From contig JABUTN010000002.1 of NCBI GenBank assembly GCA_021443665.1, positions 100,145-139,461 on the forward strand: a stretch of 39,317 nucleotides of DNA, read 5' to 3'. Below, piece by piece: positions 31,501 through 39,317 of the stretch; position 1 is the stretch's first letter; each line of letters starts with the position of its first letter. Origin of the DNA: Bacteroidales bacterium (GTDB lineage: Bacteria; Bacteroidota; Bacteroidia; Bacteroidales; UBA932). A program made the position numbers and the translations under genes. The notes beneath the pieces are model-generated. The model made no database searches and was not told where the DNA came from. It worked only from the letters and a program-made list of their open reading frames with translations.

Positions 31501-32784
31501 ATGAAAAAAGTAACCTGTATTATTGCAATTGTGTTTGCTTTTGGTATGTTTTCCGGAAATGCAAGCGCACAGCCCGCTACCAAGACCGCGTATGCGATCG
31601 ATTCTCTCAGTTTCGAGCTGCCCTATAGGTACGGTTCTTCTTGGCTTGACTCAAAGTACGGTAACACTGCTGATGAGTTGGCAAAGTTCCGTCAGGCTCT
31701 CGACGATCTCAAGAAACGCAACAATGAAGGCGTTTATCTTCAGTCTATCAATATCAAATCAAGCGCATCTCCCGACGGAAGCGTGCAGGGCAACCTCAAC
31801 GTTTCAAAGGGCCGTTCAAACTCTGCCGTGAATGAGGTGAAAAAGGCCGCAGACGGTTTCAAGAGCATCAACAGCGAGGCTGTCGGTGAGGATTGGGACC
31901 TTCTCCGTGAGATTATCGCTTCCAGCAATTACGATTTCAAGAACGAGGTTCTCGACATTATTGACACCAAGGCTTCTTCACAGGAGCGTAAGGTCGCTTT
32001 GAAGGGCCTTCGCAATGGTGAGGTTTGGAAAACCCTCTCAGACGAGGTTTGGAGCAAGATGAGGAAATCAAGCATCTCCCTCCTTTACTTCACAGAAGAG
32101 GAAATCGAACCCGTTGAGAAAACCGATACCGTTTATGTTGACAAAGTCGTTCGCGAGACTGTCACCGTCAAGGATACCGTTGAAGTTAAATGCTCTGATT
32201 TCAAAGGCGGTCTGAAAGCCTATGAAATGAAGAATGCAGAGGAAACCGGCGTCATCCCCAGCAGGCACAGCATCACAACCAACCTCGCCGAGTGGGCCCT
32301 TATGGGTATCAACATCGGTTACGAGTACCGCTTCGCTGACAACTGGACATTCGGTTTCGATGTATATTTCAACCCCTTCAAGAACTTCTGGGGCAACTAC
32401 AGATGGAGATTCAAAGGCGTTCGCGTAACTCCCGAAATCCGCTACTGGCCCACCTTTGCCCGTGGTCTCTACTTCGGCGTATATGGCGCATTCATTTGGG
32501 GTGGTGATATCGTTTACGGAACACACGTGAATATGCGTGCCGCAAGGGATTACTCAGTATGGGCAGCTCCCGGTCTGAGCATCGGTTTCCGTCTCCCCCT
32601 CAACAGGACCAGGACCGTCAACCTCGACCTCGGAATCGGCGTTGCATACTTCAAGTTCAACTATGCTGACTACAATGTTCACACTCATCTGAGAGAAGGC
32701 AGAGGCGACATCAGCAACTTCGTCATCGACCGCGCGAAGGTTGCCCTCGTATTCACTATTCCTGAGAAGAGCAAAAAGAAATAG
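31501..32784 (+). CDS. OmpA-like/DUF3575 outer-membrane protein
   Basis: A 427-residue exported protein with signal peptide 1-23 (NASA-Q). Residues about 78-120 resemble an OmpA-type peptidoglycan-binding segment (INIKSSASPDGSVQGNLNVSKGRSNSAV, quoted by position 83-110), though divergent. A linker rich in TDTVYVDK and VTVKDTVEV repeats (about 207-230) leads to a DUF3575-type beta-barrel (about 256-422) with alternating aromatic residues, such as ITTNLAEWALMGINIGYEY. Related Bacteroides proteins are sometimes encoded at the head of fimbrial operons, but no fimbrillin gene is adjacent here. It is monocistronic: the tRNA genes with their own promoter follow. Confidence 0.8.
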   Translation: MKKVTCIIAIVFAFGMFSGNASAQPATKTAYAIDSLSFELPYRYGSSWLDSKYGNTADELAKFRQALDDLKKRNNEGVYLQSINIKSSASPDGSVQGNLNVSKGRSNSAVNEVKKAADGFKSINSEAVGEDWDLLREIIASSNYDFKNEVLDIIDTKASSQERKVALKGLRNGEVWKTLSDEVWSKMRKSSISLLYFTEEEIEPVEKTDTVYVDKVVRETVTVKDTVEVKCSDFKGGLKAYEMKNAEETGVIPSRHSITTNLAEWALMGINIGYEYRFADNWTFGFDVYFNPFKNFWGNYRWRFKGVRVTPEIRYWPTFARGLYFGVYGAFIWGGDIVYGTHVNMRAARDYSVWAAPGLSIGFRLPLNRTRTVNLDLGIGVAYFKFNYADYNVHTHLREGRGDISNFVIDRAKVALVFTIPEKSKKK

Positions 32785-32818
32785 TTAGTGGAATAACGGC
32801 AAAAAAACGGTAGAAAAG

Positions 32819-32848
32819 TTTGACTTATTGAAAATTTTTCTACCTTTG
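32819..32848 (+). promoter_or_regulatory. Consensus promoter for tRNA-Gln
   Basis: TTTG at 32819-32822 and TACCTTTG at 32841-32848, separated by 18 bp, make the best -33/-7 pair in the window. The -7 element ends 9 nt before the mature tRNA-Gln 5' end. Confidence 0.8.
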
Positions 32849-32857
32849 CCGTCCCAT

Positions 32858-32928
32858 TGAGATATGGTGTAATGGCAGCACAACAGATTCTGGCTCTGTA
32901 AATCGAGGTTCGACTCCTCGTATCTCAA
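32858..32928 (+). tRNA. tRNA-Gln (anticodon CTG)
   Basis: Cloverleaf: acceptor TGAGATA (32858-32864) with TATCTCA (32921-32927), D-stem GTG/CAC, anticodon stem ACAGA/TCTGT with loop TTCTGGC giving anticodon CTG (reads CAG), and T-arm CGAGG/CCTCG with loop TTCGACT. The discriminator is A32928. CCA is not encoded. The weak U1-A72 acceptor end is usual for glutamine tRNAs. Confidence 0.93.
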
Positions 32929-32930
32929 CA

Positions 32931-32960
32931 AAAAAGTGGGCGCCGCAGACGCCCCTTTTT
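32931..32960 (+). terminator. Intrinsic terminator after tRNA-Gln
   Basis: GGGCG (32938-32942) pairs with CGCCC (32950-32954) around a 7-nt loop; an A-run precedes and a five-T tract (32956-32960) follows. It separates tRNA-Gln from tRNA-Met, so the latter depends on read-through or an unseen promoter. Confidence 0.75.
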
Positions 32961-32975
32961 CGTGAAAACGGCAAT

Positions 32976-33049
32976 GGCGAGGTAGCTCAGCCGGTTAGAG
33001 CGCATGATTCATAATCATGAGGTCCCCGGTTCAATCCCGGGCCTCGCTA
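32976..33049 (+). tRNA. tRNA-Met (anticodon CAT), elongator type
   Basis: Acceptor GGCGAGG (32976-32982) with CCTCGCT (33042-33048, one G-U pair at 1-72), D-arm GCTC/GAGC, anticodon stem CATGA/TCATG with loop TTCATAA giving CAT, T-arm CCCGG/CCGGG with loop TTCAATC, discriminator A33049. It lacks the 1-72 mismatch and three G-C anticodon-stem pairs of initiators. A CAT anticodon with lysidine (Ile) is an alternative but the body looks like elongator Met. CCA is not encoded. Confidence 0.9.
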
Positions 33050-33052
33050 CAA

Positions 33053-33088
33053 AGAACGGCACTTAACAGGTTGCCGTTCTTTTTTTTG
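33053..33088 (+). terminator. Intrinsic terminator after tRNA-Met
   Basis: AGAACGGCA (33053-33061) pairs with TGCCGTTCT (33072-33080) over a 10-nt loop, followed by seven Ts (33081-33087): a strong rho-independent terminator. Confidence 0.9.
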
Positions 33089-33091
33089 TCC

Positions 33092-33103
33092 TTTGCCGGC
33101 AAA
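33092..33103. promoter_or_regulatory. 12-bp perfect palindrome upstream of recA
   Basis: TTTGCCGGCAAA is a perfect dyad 28 bp upstream of the recA -7 element, close to where a -33 region begins. It may be an operator for a DNA-damage regulator, but I do not recognise it as a known LexA site, and part lies just after a terminator T-tract. Confidence 0.35.
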
Positions 33104-33131
33104 CAACATTCCATTTTTCGGGGATATTTGC

Positions 33132-33139
33132 TACATTTG
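33132..33139 (+). promoter_or_regulatory. -7 promoter element for recA-trpS-metG
   Basis: TACATTTG fits TAnnTTTG and lies 29 nt before the recA ATG. The leader ends in an A/T-rich run, as expected where ribosomes load without a Shine-Dalgarno sequence. Confidence 0.65.
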
Positions 33140-33168
33140 CGAGTTATTAACCTTAAAAAATTACGTTT

Positions 33169-34197
33169 ATGTCAAAAGAGAATGTAGAGATGGACGGCGC
33201 TCAGAAGGCCGCCAAGCTCAAAGCGCTCCAGGCGACTTTGGACAAGATTGAGAAAGACTATGGCAAAGGAACGGTTATGAAGATGGGTGACGAGCCAGAC
33301 TGGGAGGTGTCCGTGATTCCCTCGGGATCTATCGCATTGGACCATGCGCTCGGCATTGGCGGATATCCCAGGGGCAGGGTGATTGAAATCTACGGCCCCG
33401 AGTCTTCAGGAAAGACGACCCTCGCAATCCACGCCATTGCCCAGGCACAGAAGGCCGGAGGCATAGCGGCTATGATTGACGCCGAACACGCATTCGACCG
33501 CTCTTACGCGAAGAGCCTCGGAGTGGATGTTGACACCCTCCTCATATCTCAGCCCGACAACGGTGAGCAGGCCCTTGAGATTGCCGATAACCTGATCCGT
33601 TCGGGAGCCATAGACATTATCGTGATTGACTCAGTGGCTGCCCTGACCCCCAAAGCCGAGATTGAAGGCGAGATGGGTGATTCCAAGATGGGTCTGCAGG
33701 CCCGCCTGATGAGCCAGGCCCTCAGAAAACTGACAGCCACCATTTCCAAGACCAACACCTGCTGCATCTTCATCAACCAGCTGCGCGAGAAACTTGGAGT
33801 GATGTTCGGCAACCCCGAGACCACCACAGGCGGCAACGCGCTCAAATTCTACGCTTCAGTGCGCATAGACGTGCGCAAGGTGACGCAGCTCAAGGACGGC
33901 GAGGAAGCCACAGGCAACCGCACCAGGGCTAAAATCGTCAAGAACAAGATGGCACCGCCTTTCCGCAAGGCTGAGTTCGACATCGTCTTCGGCGAGGGCA
34001 TTTCCCGCATCAGCGAGATAGTGGACCTCGGCGTCGAGTTCGACATAATCAAGAAGAGCGGCTCCTGGTTCAGCTACGGCGATTCTCGCCTGGCACAGGG
34101 CAGGGACGCGGTAAAGAAACTTTTACAGGACAATCAGGAACTCGCCCTTGAGATAGAATCCCAGATCCGCGAGGTCATCAAAAACATCAAAGACTAA
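33169..34197 (+). CDS. recA: Recombinase RecA
   Basis: ATP-dependent strand-exchange protein and SOS co-protease. The 342-residue product has Walker [11 protein letters not shown] (76-85), the MAW-type [17 protein letters not shown], Walker [17 protein letters not shown], loop L1/L2 segments [22 protein letters not shown] (quoted by function, about 165-186) and [18 protein letters not shown], then [15 protein letters not shown]. The short acidic C-terminal tail typical of E. coli is absent. trpS begins directly after the stop (TAAATG). Confidence 0.98.
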   Translation: MSKENVEMDGAQKAAKLKALQATLDKIEKDYGKGTVMKMGDEPDWEVSVIPSGSIALDHALGIGGYPRGRVIEIYGPESSGKTTLAIHAIAQAQKAGGIAAMIDAEHAFDRSYAKSLGVDVDTLLISQPDNGEQALEIADNLIRSGAIDIIVIDSVAALTPKAEIEGEMGDSKMGLQARLMSQALRKLTATISKTNTCCIFINQLREKLGVMFGNPETTTGGNALKFYASVRIDVRKVTQLKDGEEATGNRTRAKIVKNKMAPPFRKAEFDIVFGEGISRISEIVDLGVEFDIIKKSGSWFSYGDSRLAQGRDAVKKLLQDNQELALEIESQIREVIKNIKD

Positions 34198-35247
34198 ATG
34201 AAAACCGTTGTCAGCGGCATCCGCTCCACAGGCCATCTCCATCTTGGCAACTATTTCGGAGCCTTGCGCAATTTCGTGAAAATTCAGGAGCAGTTCAATT
34301 GCTTCTACTTCATAGCAGACCTTCATTCCCTGACCACTCATCCCCATCCGGATGATTTCCACGCCAGCGTCCGCACCATACTCGCCGAATACCTCGCGGC
34401 CGGTCTCGATCCCGAGAAATGCACCCTCTTTGTGCAGAGTGACGTCCCCGAGGTCAGCGAATTGTATGTGCTGCTGAATATGCTGGCCTACAAGGGAGAA
34501 CTTGAGAGAACAACCTCCTTCAAGGACAAGGTACGTCTGGCAAAGGCCCAGGCCCGTGGTGTGGCCGTGAGCGATGTCGCTGAAAACGATCAGAACGATG
34601 AGGGCGTGAACATCAACGCCGGCCTGTTGACCTACCCGGTGCTGATGGCTTCCGACATTCTCATCCACAGGGCCAACTATGTGCCTGTGGGTAAGGACCA
34701 GATGCAGCATCTCGAGTTCGCAAGGACCCTTGCCCGCCGTTTCAACAATATGTACGGCGAGGAAGTGTTCCCCGAGCCCGAGGCCTTCAACTTCGGTCAG
34801 GCCCCCATCAAGGTGCCCGGACTGGACGGCAGCGGCAAGATGGGCAAGAGCGAGGGCAACGGCATCTATCTCTACGACGACGAGAAGACCATCACCAAGA
34901 AGGTGATGCGTGCCCTGACCGACTCCGGCCCGAAGGAGCCGAACAGTCCTATGCCGGATTATATCCAGAATCTGTTCACGCTGATGGCGCTTGTCAGCGA
35001 GCCTGTCGTAATCGACCAGTTCAAGGCCGCATACGCCGATTGCTCAATCCGTTACGGAGATCTCAAGAAACAGCTCGCGGCCGATATCTGCAAGTTCACT
35101 CTTCCCATCAGGGAGCGTATAGACGACATTTACAACAATGACGAATTCCTCCGCAAGGTAACGCGACAGGGCGCCGAGAAGGCACGCGAAAGCGCCGCCG
35201 CCACCCTGGCTCTCGCACGCAAGGCAGTCGGATTCAAAACCTTCTGA
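34198..35247 (+). CDS. trpS: Tryptophanyl-tRNA synthetase
   Basis: Class I synthetase charging tRNA-Trp. The 349-residue product shows the HIGH-like [13 protein letters not shown] at about 11-23, the Trp-site [33 protein letters not shown], and the KMSKS-like KMGKSEGN near residue 214. It begins with no gap after recA and ends 5 bp before metG, so the three genes form one operon, consistent with a minimal-leader mode of initiation. Confidence 0.96.
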   Translation: MKTVVSGIRSTGHLHLGNYFGALRNFVKIQEQFNCFYFIADLHSLTTHPHPDDFHASVRTILAEYLAAGLDPEKCTLFVQSDVPEVSELYVLLNMLAYKGELERTTSFKDKVRLAKAQARGVAVSDVAENDQNDEGVNINAGLLTYPVLMASDILIHRANYVPVGKDQMQHLEFARTLARRFNNMYGEEVFPEPEAFNFGQAPIKVPGLDGSGKMGKSEGNGIYLYDDEKTITKKVMRALTDSGPKEPNSPMPDYIQNLFTLMALVSEPVVIDQFKAAYADCSIRYGDLKKQLAADICKFTLPIRERIDDIYNNDEFLRKVTRQGAEKARESAAATLALARKAVGFKTF

Positions 35248-35252
35248 AAGAT

Positions 35253-37316
35253 ATGAGCAAAGAATTCAAAAGATACCTGATCACATCGGCCCTGCCGTAC
35301 GCCAACGGCCCCCTGCATATAGGCCATATCGCCGGAGTTTATGTTCCCGCAGACATTTACGCACGTTATCTGCGTATGTGCGGAAGGGATGTGTTTTTCG
35401 TGGGCGGCTCGGATGAGCACGGCGTGCCCATCACCATCAAGGCCCGCGAAGCCGGCTGCAGCCCCCAGGATATTGTGGACAAGTACCACAACATCATCAA
35501 GAAATCGATGGAGGGTCTGGGCATCAGTTTTGACGTCTATTCCCGCACCACTTCCAAAACCCATCATAAGACCGCTTCCGATTTCTTTGAGAAACTCTAC
35601 AAGGAGGGCAAGTTCATAGAGCGCGAAAGCGAACAGTACTATGACCCCCAGGCCGAGACCTTCCTCGCAGACCGCTATATCCAGGGCACCTGCCCCAAGT
35701 GCGGAGCGCAGGGCGCCTATGGCGACCAGTGCGAGAAATGCGGTTGCACCCTCTCCCCCGAGGAACTGCTCGATCCCCATTCCCGCCTGAGCGGCGCGAC
35801 CCCCATAAAGAAGAAGACCAAACACTGGTACCTTCCCCTCGACCAATACGAGGGATGGCTGCGCGAGTGGATACTTGAGGGTCACAAGGAGTGGAAACCC
35901 AATGTCTATGGGCAGTGCAAGAGCTGGCTTGACGGAGGCCTGCAGCCCCGTGCCGTGAGCCGTGACCTTGACTGGGGCGTTCCCGTTCCCGTCGAGGGTG
36001 CCGAGGGCAAAGTGCTGTATGTGTGGTTTGACGCGCCCATCGGCTACATCTCCAACACCATCGAGGCCCTGCCCGACGAGTGGGAGAAGTGGTGGAAGGA
36101 CTCCGACACCAAACTGGTGCATTTCATCGGCAAGGACAACATCGTGTTCCACTGCATCGTATTCCCCTCGATGCTGAAGGCCCACGGCGGCTATATTCTG
36201 CCGGAAAACGTTCCCTCCAACGAATTCCTCAACCTTGAGGGCGACAAGATTTCGACCTCACGCAACTGGGCGGTTTGGGCTCACGAATACCTCGAGGACT
36301 TCCCAGGCGGTGCGGACGTTCTTCGCTATGTGCTTACCGCCAACGCCCCAGAGACCAAGGACAACGATTTCTCCTGGAAGGATTTTCAGACACGCAACAA
36401 CTCCGAACTTGTGGCCATTTACGGCAACTTCGTGAACCGCGCCGTCGTGCTCACCCACAAATATTTCGCAGGCCGTGTACCTGCCCAGGGCAGCCTGACC
36501 GACCTTGACCGCGAGGTTCTCGGACAGATTCCGGCCCTTCGCGAGGCGATTGCCGACAACCTTGAACACTACCATTTCCGCGAGGCCCTGCGTGAGGCTA
36601 TGAACCTTGCCCGCGTCGGCAACAAATACCTGACCGAAACCGAACCCTGGAAGGTGGCTAAAACAGACCTTGACCGCACTGCGACCATCCTGAACATCTC
36701 GCTTCAGATATGCGCCGCAGCCGCCATCGCCTTTGCCCCTTTCATCCCCTTCTCGTCAGAGCGCCTCGCAAAGATGCTCCAACTCAAGCCTGAAGACTTC
36801 AAGTGGTCCAACATCAGGGAGAATATCCTTCCCGAAGGCCATCAGCTCGGCGAAGCAGAACTGCTGTTCGCCAAGGTCGAGGACAGCGTGATTGAGGCCC
36901 AACTTGGCAGGCTCGCCAGAATCAAGGCCGAGAACGAGGCCAAAGCCGCCGCACAGGCAGCATCCCAGACGCCTGTGGAGCCCCAGAAGGACGAGGTTAC
37001 CTTCGACCAGTTCGCCCAGATGGACATCAGGGTTGCCAAGGTGCTTGCCGCGGAGCGCGTGCCCAAGACCGACAAACTGCTCAAACTCAGCATTGACACC
37101 GGAATTGACAAACGCACCATTGTGTCGGGTATCGCCCAATACTACAGCCCCGAAGAGATGGTCGGCCGCCGTATTTGTATGCTCGCCAACCTGCAGCCGC
37201 GCACCATTCGCGGAATCGAGTCACACGGAATGATACTGATGGCCAAGGCCCCGGACGGCCGCCTGACCCTTGTCAGCCCCGTTTCGGAGACCCCCGAAGG
37301 CAGCACCATAGGATAG
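35253..37316 (+). CDS. metG: Methionyl-tRNA synthetase with C-terminal tRNA-binding domain
   Basis: Charges both initiator and elongator tRNA-Met. The 687-residue product has the HIGH motif in [12 protein letters not shown] (13-24), a zinc knuckle CPKCG...CEKCGC (about 148-165), the KMSKS motif as KISTSR (about 332-337), the anticodon-binding helical domain (about 400-560) and a C-terminal OB-fold Trbp111-like domain (about 585-687: [18 protein letters not shown], then [14 protein letters not shown]). An Ala/Lys-rich linker (about 555-580) joins the last two. It is the last gene of recA-trpS-metG. Confidence 0.97.
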   Translation: MSKEFKRYLITSALPYANGPLHIGHIAGVYVPADIYARYLRMCGRDVFFVGGSDEHGVPITIKAREAGCSPQDIVDKYHNIIKKSMEGLGISFDVYSRTTSKTHHKTASDFFEKLYKEGKFIERESEQYYDPQAETFLADRYIQGTCPKCGAQGAYGDQCEKCGCTLSPEELLDPHSRLSGATPIKKKTKHWYLPLDQYEGWLREWILEGHKEWKPNVYGQCKSWLDGGLQPRAVSRDLDWGVPVPVEGAEGKVLYVWFDAPIGYISNTIEALPDEWEKWWKDSDTKLVHFIGKDNIVFHCIVFPSMLKAHGGYILPENVPSNEFLNLEGDKISTSRNWAVWAHEYLEDFPGGADVLRYVLTANAPETKDNDFSWKDFQTRNNSELVAIYGNFVNRAVVLTHKYFAGRVPAQGSLTDLDREVLGQIPALREAIADNLEHYHFREALREAMNLARVGNKYLTETEPWKVAKTDLDRTATILNISLQICAAAAIAFAPFIPFSSERLAKMLQLKPEDFKWSNIRENILPEGHQLGEAELLFAKVEDSVIEAQLGRLARIKAENEAKAAAQAASQTPVEPQKDEVTFDQFAQMDIRVAKVLAAERVPKTDKLLKLSIDTGIDKRTIVSGIAQYYSPEEMVGRRICMLANLQPRTIRGIESHGMILMAKAPDGRLTLVSPVSETPEGSTIG

Positions 37317-37340
37317 TTTTACTGCTCTAAACCCATACTT

Positions 37341-38456
37341 ATGAAAAAAATCTTACTTGCAACGGCGCTTCTGCTGGCGGCAATGACCGCCCGGAGCCAG
37401 GACTACACCATTCCGGTCACCAACATCAACCAGCATGGCTACCCCCACATCATGCCCGACCTTAGTCTCCAGTTTGTGATGCGCGCCCCCGACGCCAATC
37501 TTGTACAGGTTGACATCTGCGGCGTCAAATACGACCTCAGCAAGGATGAGAAAGGTGTGTGGACGGGAAGTACCGCCCCCCAGGTGCCCGGCTTCCACTA
37601 CTATAGCATTGTTATTGACGGCGTGAGCGTGGCTGACCCCGCCAGCGAAAGTTTCTACGGATGCAGCCGCATGATGAGCGCAATTGACATCCCCGAAGCC
37701 GGTTGCGAGGATTTTGAAGTCAAGGATGTGCCCCACGGCCAGGTCCGCGAACTGCGCTACTATTCTAAAGTGACCAACTCATGGCGTCCGGTGTTCGTCT
37801 ATACCCCTGCCAGCTATGAAAGCGGAAAGAAAACATACCCCGTGATCTATATCCACCACGGCGGCGGCGAAGACCATCGCGGCTGGGTGGAACAAGGCCG
37901 CACCGCCAACATTATGGACAACCTCATCGCTGCCGGCAAGGCCAAGGAGGCCATCGTGGTGAGCGTGAACAGCAATGTGCCAGGACGCGGAGGCTACTCC
38001 AAGGAGGGTATGTCGGCTTACGCCAGCGAACTGACGGAAAACATCATCCCCTTCATCGAGAAGACTTTCAGGTGCAAGAAGGATGCGAAGAACCGCGCGA
38101 TGTGCGGGCTTTCAATGGGCGGCGGACAGTCCTTCTACATCGGTCTGCCCCGTCCCGAGGTCTTCCGCAACATAGGCATCTTCAGTTCCGGCATCTTCGG
38201 AGGCATACAGGGTCAGAGCATCGACCTTGAAAAGGAAGTCCCCGGCATGCTTTCAAACACCCAGGGCTTCAACAAGGGGCTCGATGTGTTCTACATTTCC
38301 TGCGGCGAGCAGGACCCCCGCATCTCCCATACGAAGAAATACACTGACCAGATGAAGGCCGCCGGAGTCAAAGTATATTTCAACTCCTTCCCCGGCGACC
38401 ACGAGTGGCAGGTATGGCGCAAGTCATTCCACGAATTCGTCCAGAAAATCTTCTAA
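37341..38456 (+). CDS. Secreted CE1-type esterase with N-terminal CBM48-like domain
   Basis: Exported carboxylesterase of 371 residues; signal peptide 1-19 (TARS-QD). Residues 30-130 look like a CBM48/E-set beta-sandwich (FVMRAPDANLVQVDI, GFHYYSIVIDG). The alpha/beta domain (about 145-371) resembles putative esterase/feruloyl esterases: YTPASYESGKKTYPVIYIHHGGGED, nucleophile Ser258 in GLSMGG, acid Asp325 in CGEQD and base His354 in GDHEW. Such enzymes in this phylum often release ferulate or acetate from arabinoxylan, which would suit the arabinose genes, but substrate is inferred. It is 24 bp after metG with no clear promoter between. Confidence 0.85.
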   Translation: MKKILLATALLLAAMTARSQDYTIPVTNINQHGYPHIMPDLSLQFVMRAPDANLVQVDICGVKYDLSKDEKGVWTGSTAPQVPGFHYYSIVIDGVSVADPASESFYGCSRMMSAIDIPEAGCEDFEVKDVPHGQVRELRYYSKVTNSWRPVFVYTPASYESGKKTYPVIYIHHGGGEDHRGWVEQGRTANIMDNLIAAGKAKEAIVVSVNSNVPGRGGYSKEGMSAYASELTENIIPFIEKTFRCKKDAKNRAMCGLSMGGGQSFYIGLPRPEVFRNIGIFSSGIFGGIQGQSIDLEKEVPGMLSNTQGFNKGLDVFYISCGEQDPRISHTKKYTDQMKAAGVKVYFNSFPGDHEWQVWRKSFHEFVQKIF

Positions 38457-38479
38457 AACCTTTATAAAATCCCGACAGT

Positions 38480-39061
38480 ATGAAGAAATATCTTGCAATC
38501 CTTGTTCTTGCCCTTTCGGCAAACTGCGCCTTTGCACAGGGCACCTCCTCTTCCAAGTCCAACTTCCAGCCTCTGTTTCAGGGCTATATAACTGCCGATG
38601 CCGCTTTGGTAGGCAAGTATCCTTCAGAACTTCTTTCAGACCTTATGCTGAATGCACCCGGTGTGAATGTCGCTTTGGGAGCAAAATTCGGCAAATGGCT
38701 GTTTGTCGGCGGTGAAACCGGATACAATTTTTCCATAAATACAGTGGGGAATCAGAGCGTTTGGAATCCCCTGATTCCGATTGGAGCCAATATTAGGGGC
38801 TACCTTCCCGTCGGAAGGAAAACCAGCCTTTATCTGGCTTTCTCGACAGGAGCCGCAATCTTCTGCGCCAATCCCCAATATAATACTCAGACCTCTCACA
38901 GCACTACCACTGTAACGGCCTATGTGAATCCTTGCGTCGGTATCGAGACCGGACGTTTCGTATTCAGCATCGGCTACAAGGCTTTTGTAAAGCAGGCCCC
39001 GGCGGCAATCAACTGCCTTGATGTCAAGATTGGTGTCCGCATCGGCAGGAACAACTACTAA
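38480..39061 (+). CDS. Small outer-membrane beta-barrel-like protein
   Basis: A 193-residue exported protein of unknown function with signal peptide 1-20 (AFA-QG). The mature part alternates hydrophobic and polar residues in short strands (LFVGGETGYNFSI, YLAFSTGAAIFC, FVFSIGYKAFV, then VKIGVRIGRN at the end), as in small outer-membrane barrels of about eight strands. It follows the esterase by 23 bp and is probably co-transcribed. No family is named with confidence. Confidence 0.7.
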   Translation: MKKYLAILVLALSANCAFAQGTSSSKSNFQPLFQGYITADAALVGKYPSELLSDLMLNAPGVNVALGAKFGKWLFVGGETGYNFSINTVGNQSVWNPLIPIGANIRGYLPVGRKTSLYLAFSTGAAIFCANPQYNTQTSHSTTTVTAYVNPCVGIETGRFVFSIGYKAFVKQAPAAINCLDVKIGVRIGRNNY

Positions 39062-39064
39062 ACC

Positions 39065-39317
39065 TTACTTCCGCCAGCCGCATTTGGGGCAGATGCCGTC
39101 GGCGCTCAGAGAGATGCCGCAGAGAGGGCAGCGCTCGATGCTGCCTATGGGTTCAAACTCGGCACTAGCGGCGTTGACACCGCTGGTGAAGCTGAGTTTT
39201 GCGATGTTGAGTTTGTCCTTGAGCAACTCGTAAACAATCTTTATCATACCTTCAACGGTCATGGTCTCCTTTGTCACCACAAGCCGGGCGTCCGGATAGG
39301 CGGTGGCAAGGGAGGTC
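39065..39317 (-). CDS. C-terminal part of unrecognised protein with zinc ribbon
   Basis: On the minus strand an open frame enters from the window edge and ends at the stop 39067-39065; 83 residues are visible with no need for a start codon in the window, and GTG or ATG codons inside are probably not the start. The visible end has a helix (GMIKIVYELLKDKLNI), a strand-rich bridge and a C-terminal zinc ribbon with CPLCG and CPKCG, 8 residues apart. I do not recognise the protein. It converges on the small outer-membrane gene with 3 bp between stops. Confidence 0.65.
   Translation of the reverse strand, partial: TSLATAYPDARLVVTKETMTVEGMIKIVYELLKDKLNIAKLSFTSGVNAASAEFEPIGSIERCPLCGISLSADGICPKCGWRK

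Noticed and set aside
32858-33049. tRNA genes as an attachment site for an integrated element
   Set aside because: No integrase and no repeated tRNA 3' end elsewhere in the window; flanking genes are core genes.
35130-36185. 351-codon open frame antisense to trpS/metG
   Set aside because: Opposite HIGH and zinc-knuckle coding regions of metG; no promoter or plausible protein features.

Overview
The window is chromosomal DNA from a member of the order Bacteroidales (phylum Bacteroidota). Three things point there. Nearly every transcription unit is preceded by the Bacteroidetes -7 element TAnnTTTG rather than a sigma70-type -10 box. Start codons lack obvious Shine-Dalgarno sequences. The gene content is typical of the group: a serC-serA pair, KDO synthesis genes, a divergent arabinose locus with an SSS symporter, a DUF3575 outer-membrane protein and a MlaEF pair. 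Genus cannot be assigned from sequence alone. I see no prophage, insertion sequence, CRISPR array, integrase or rRNA; this is mostly compact core genome with many ATGA or 1-10 bp gene junctions.

Layout. 1-2433 (minus): serine biosynthesis (serA, cut by the window edge, and serC) and a YigZ/IMPACT protein. 2489-4174 (plus): a conserved unknown plus rmuC. 4119-4541 (minus): a small HXXEE membrane protein whose 3' end overlaps rmuC. 4621-5967 (plus): trkA. 5974-11586 (minus): one tight operon of a small membrane protein, mutL, a rhomboid protease, tsaC and a secreted alpha/beta-hydrolase fused to a nucleoside-hydrolase-like domain. 11646-14051 (plus): mlaE, mlaF, tsaE and a metallophosphoesterase. 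14094-16603 (plus): fabF, fabZ, fabI. 16612-18813 (minus): three co-transcribed lipoproteins (LEA/WHy-like, SPOR-like, six-Asp-box propeller). 18882-21627 (plus): miaB and rpoN. 21635-28633: L-arabinose locus, with symporter, araD and a GalM lipoprotein leftward and araA, araB rightward from a shared control region. 28691-31418 (minus): waaA-kdsB-kdsA for lipopolysaccharide KDO. 31501-32784: OmpA-like/DUF3575 outer-membrane protein. 32858-33049: tRNA-Gln and tRNA-Met, each followed by an intrinsic terminator. 33169-37316 (plus): recA, trpS, metG. 37341-39061 (plus): a secreted CE1-type esterase and a small outer-membrane-like protein. 39065-39317 (minus): the end of an unrecognised zinc-ribbon protein.

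Functional links: envelope biogenesis (fab genes, KDO genes, MlaEF, lipoproteins, outer-membrane proteins), tRNA maturation (tsaC, tsaE, miaB, two tRNAs, two tRNA synthetases) and genome maintenance (mutL, recA, rmuC). The arabinose genes and the CE1 esterase fit life on plant polysaccharide.

Most notable: the GalM lipoprotein ends in an 11-cysteine, metallothionein-like tail; one ORF fuses a serine hydrolase to a nucleoside hydrolase; MutL lacks the DQHA endonuclease motif; and all six divergent gene boundaries carry outward-facing paired -7 elements, several forming perfect inverted repeats. I did not find a clearly new multi-gene system; the strongest candidates are the two unusual protein architectures and the promoter pairing.
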